Source: Myroides indicus (GTDB taxonomy: Bacteria > Bacteroidota > Bacteroidia > Flavobacteriales > Flavobacteriaceae). Taken from it: a stretch of DNA of 64,000 nt. A program made the translations under genes and the position numbers. The DNA lies in NCBI RefSeq assembly GCF_004364575.1, contig NZ_SOAG01000002.1, positions 111,790 through 175,789 of the forward strand. Reading direction: 5' to 3'. Below, piece by piece: positions 63,783 through 64,000 of this stretch (positions are counted from its first letter, which is position 1; the number at the start of each line of letters is the position of its first letter). The notes below the pieces were generated by a model that ran no database searches, was not told the origin of the DNA, and saw only the letters and a program-made list of their open reading frames with translations.

Positions 63783-64000
63783 ACCCGTTGTGCATTATGA
63801 ATTAAAGAAGAGAAAAGTTGTTCATTTGATTTAAAATCAGTAAATTGAATTAACTACAAAACCATTTACAATGAACAACTTAGGTTCAAATTACGAAAGA
63901 ATTTTGGAAGTTTTACGAAAAATATCAAATGAAAATTTATTGCCCTACCAAAGACGAACACCAAAATTGAAGGATTTGGAATTGATAAGTCTTGCTTTAA
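63783..64000 (+). mobile_element. Left end of an IS982-family insertion sequence (partial)
   Basis: The right-edge gene reads as an IS982 transposase, and 88 bases before it ACCCGTTGTGCATTATG fits the ACCC start that I recall for IS982 terminal repeats. The right end is outside the window, so the element's completeness cannot be judged. Confidence 0.65.
63871..64000 (+). CDS. IS982-family transposase (partial, N-terminal)
   Basis: The first 43 residues (beginning MNNLGSNYERILEVLRKISN and continuing with YQRRTPKLKDLELISLAL) match my memory of the N-terminus of flavobacterial IS982 transposases, DDE enzymes that cut and paste the element. The gene is open to the window edge, so I cannot tell whether it is intact. 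The ATG at 63871 follows a 5' non-coding stretch of the normal size for this family. Confidence 0.75.
   Translation, partial: MNNLGSNYERILEVLRKISNENLLPYQRRTPKLKDLELISLAL

Overview
The window looks like chromosome of a low-GC member of the Bacteroidota, family Flavobacteriaceae (Flavobacterium or a close relative). Three things point there: tandem SusC/SusD outer-membrane pairs, many genes preceded by the TAnnTTTG -7 element instead of a sigma70 box, and a general lack of Shine-Dalgarno sequences. The bS21, RpoB and RpoC proteins also read as flavobacterial. I see no prophage, CRISPR array, plasmid functions or defence island. The only mobile DNA is the start of an IS982-type element at the right edge.

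Layout. (1) 1-6.2 kb: a partial glutaryl-CoA dehydrogenase-like gene, ung with a small exported protein, two lipoproteins and a long-form urocanate hydratase. (2) 6.3-10.4 kb: a run of HExxH mini-protein, ACC-deaminase-like enzyme, glucosaminidase-LysM lipoprotein and hemL, facing rnhB. (3) 10.8-20.9 kb: two complete SusC-SusD pairs in tandem, with no enzymes or regulators beside them. (4) 21-29 kb: a putative porin, a DUF2851 protein, a PspC-like protein, a helix-hairpin-helix protein, an acyl-CoA dehydrogenase, an AraC-type regulator and a pair of uncharacterised membrane proteins. (5) 29.1-44 kb: the translation and transcription core, in order rpsU, xerC, hpf, tRNA-Thr, tRNA-Tyr, tRNA-Thr, tuf, tRNA-Trp, secE, nusG, rplKAJL, rpoBC and a DUF3467 gene. 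(6) 44-50.8 kb: a DUF1801 gene, pdhA-pdhC, an M28 peptidase, a short-chain dehydrogenase, a SprT-like protein and manC. (7) 50.8-58.2 kb: an MlaFE-type ABC pair, a family 2 glycosyltransferase, a flippase, an ABC-F ATPase, a TlpA-like thioredoxin and small envelope proteins. (8) 58.2-64 kb: gcvP, a UbiA-like membrane protein, leucyl aminopeptidase and the IS982-like element.

How the genes work together. Region 5 is the conserved ribosome/RNA polymerase superoperon. Region 3 is an outer-membrane import module for an unknown oligomer. Regions 6 and 7 combine central carbon metabolism (pyruvate dehydrogenase E1-alpha and E2) with envelope and glycan biogenesis (GDP-mannose synthesis, glycosyltransferase, flippase, lipid-transport ABC).

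I did not find a convincing undescribed multi-gene system. The best leads are regulatory: an extended Shine-Dalgarno before rpsU in a lineage that normally ignores such sequences, a xerC promoter element inside the loop of the rpsU terminator, a shared leader motif before both SusC genes, and a long leader before the ABC-F gene. The best unknown proteins are the AraC-flanked membrane pair at 27917-28970 and the HExxH mini-protein at 6324. Coordinates were counted by hand from the sequence. Family assignments rest on recognised motifs, not database searches.
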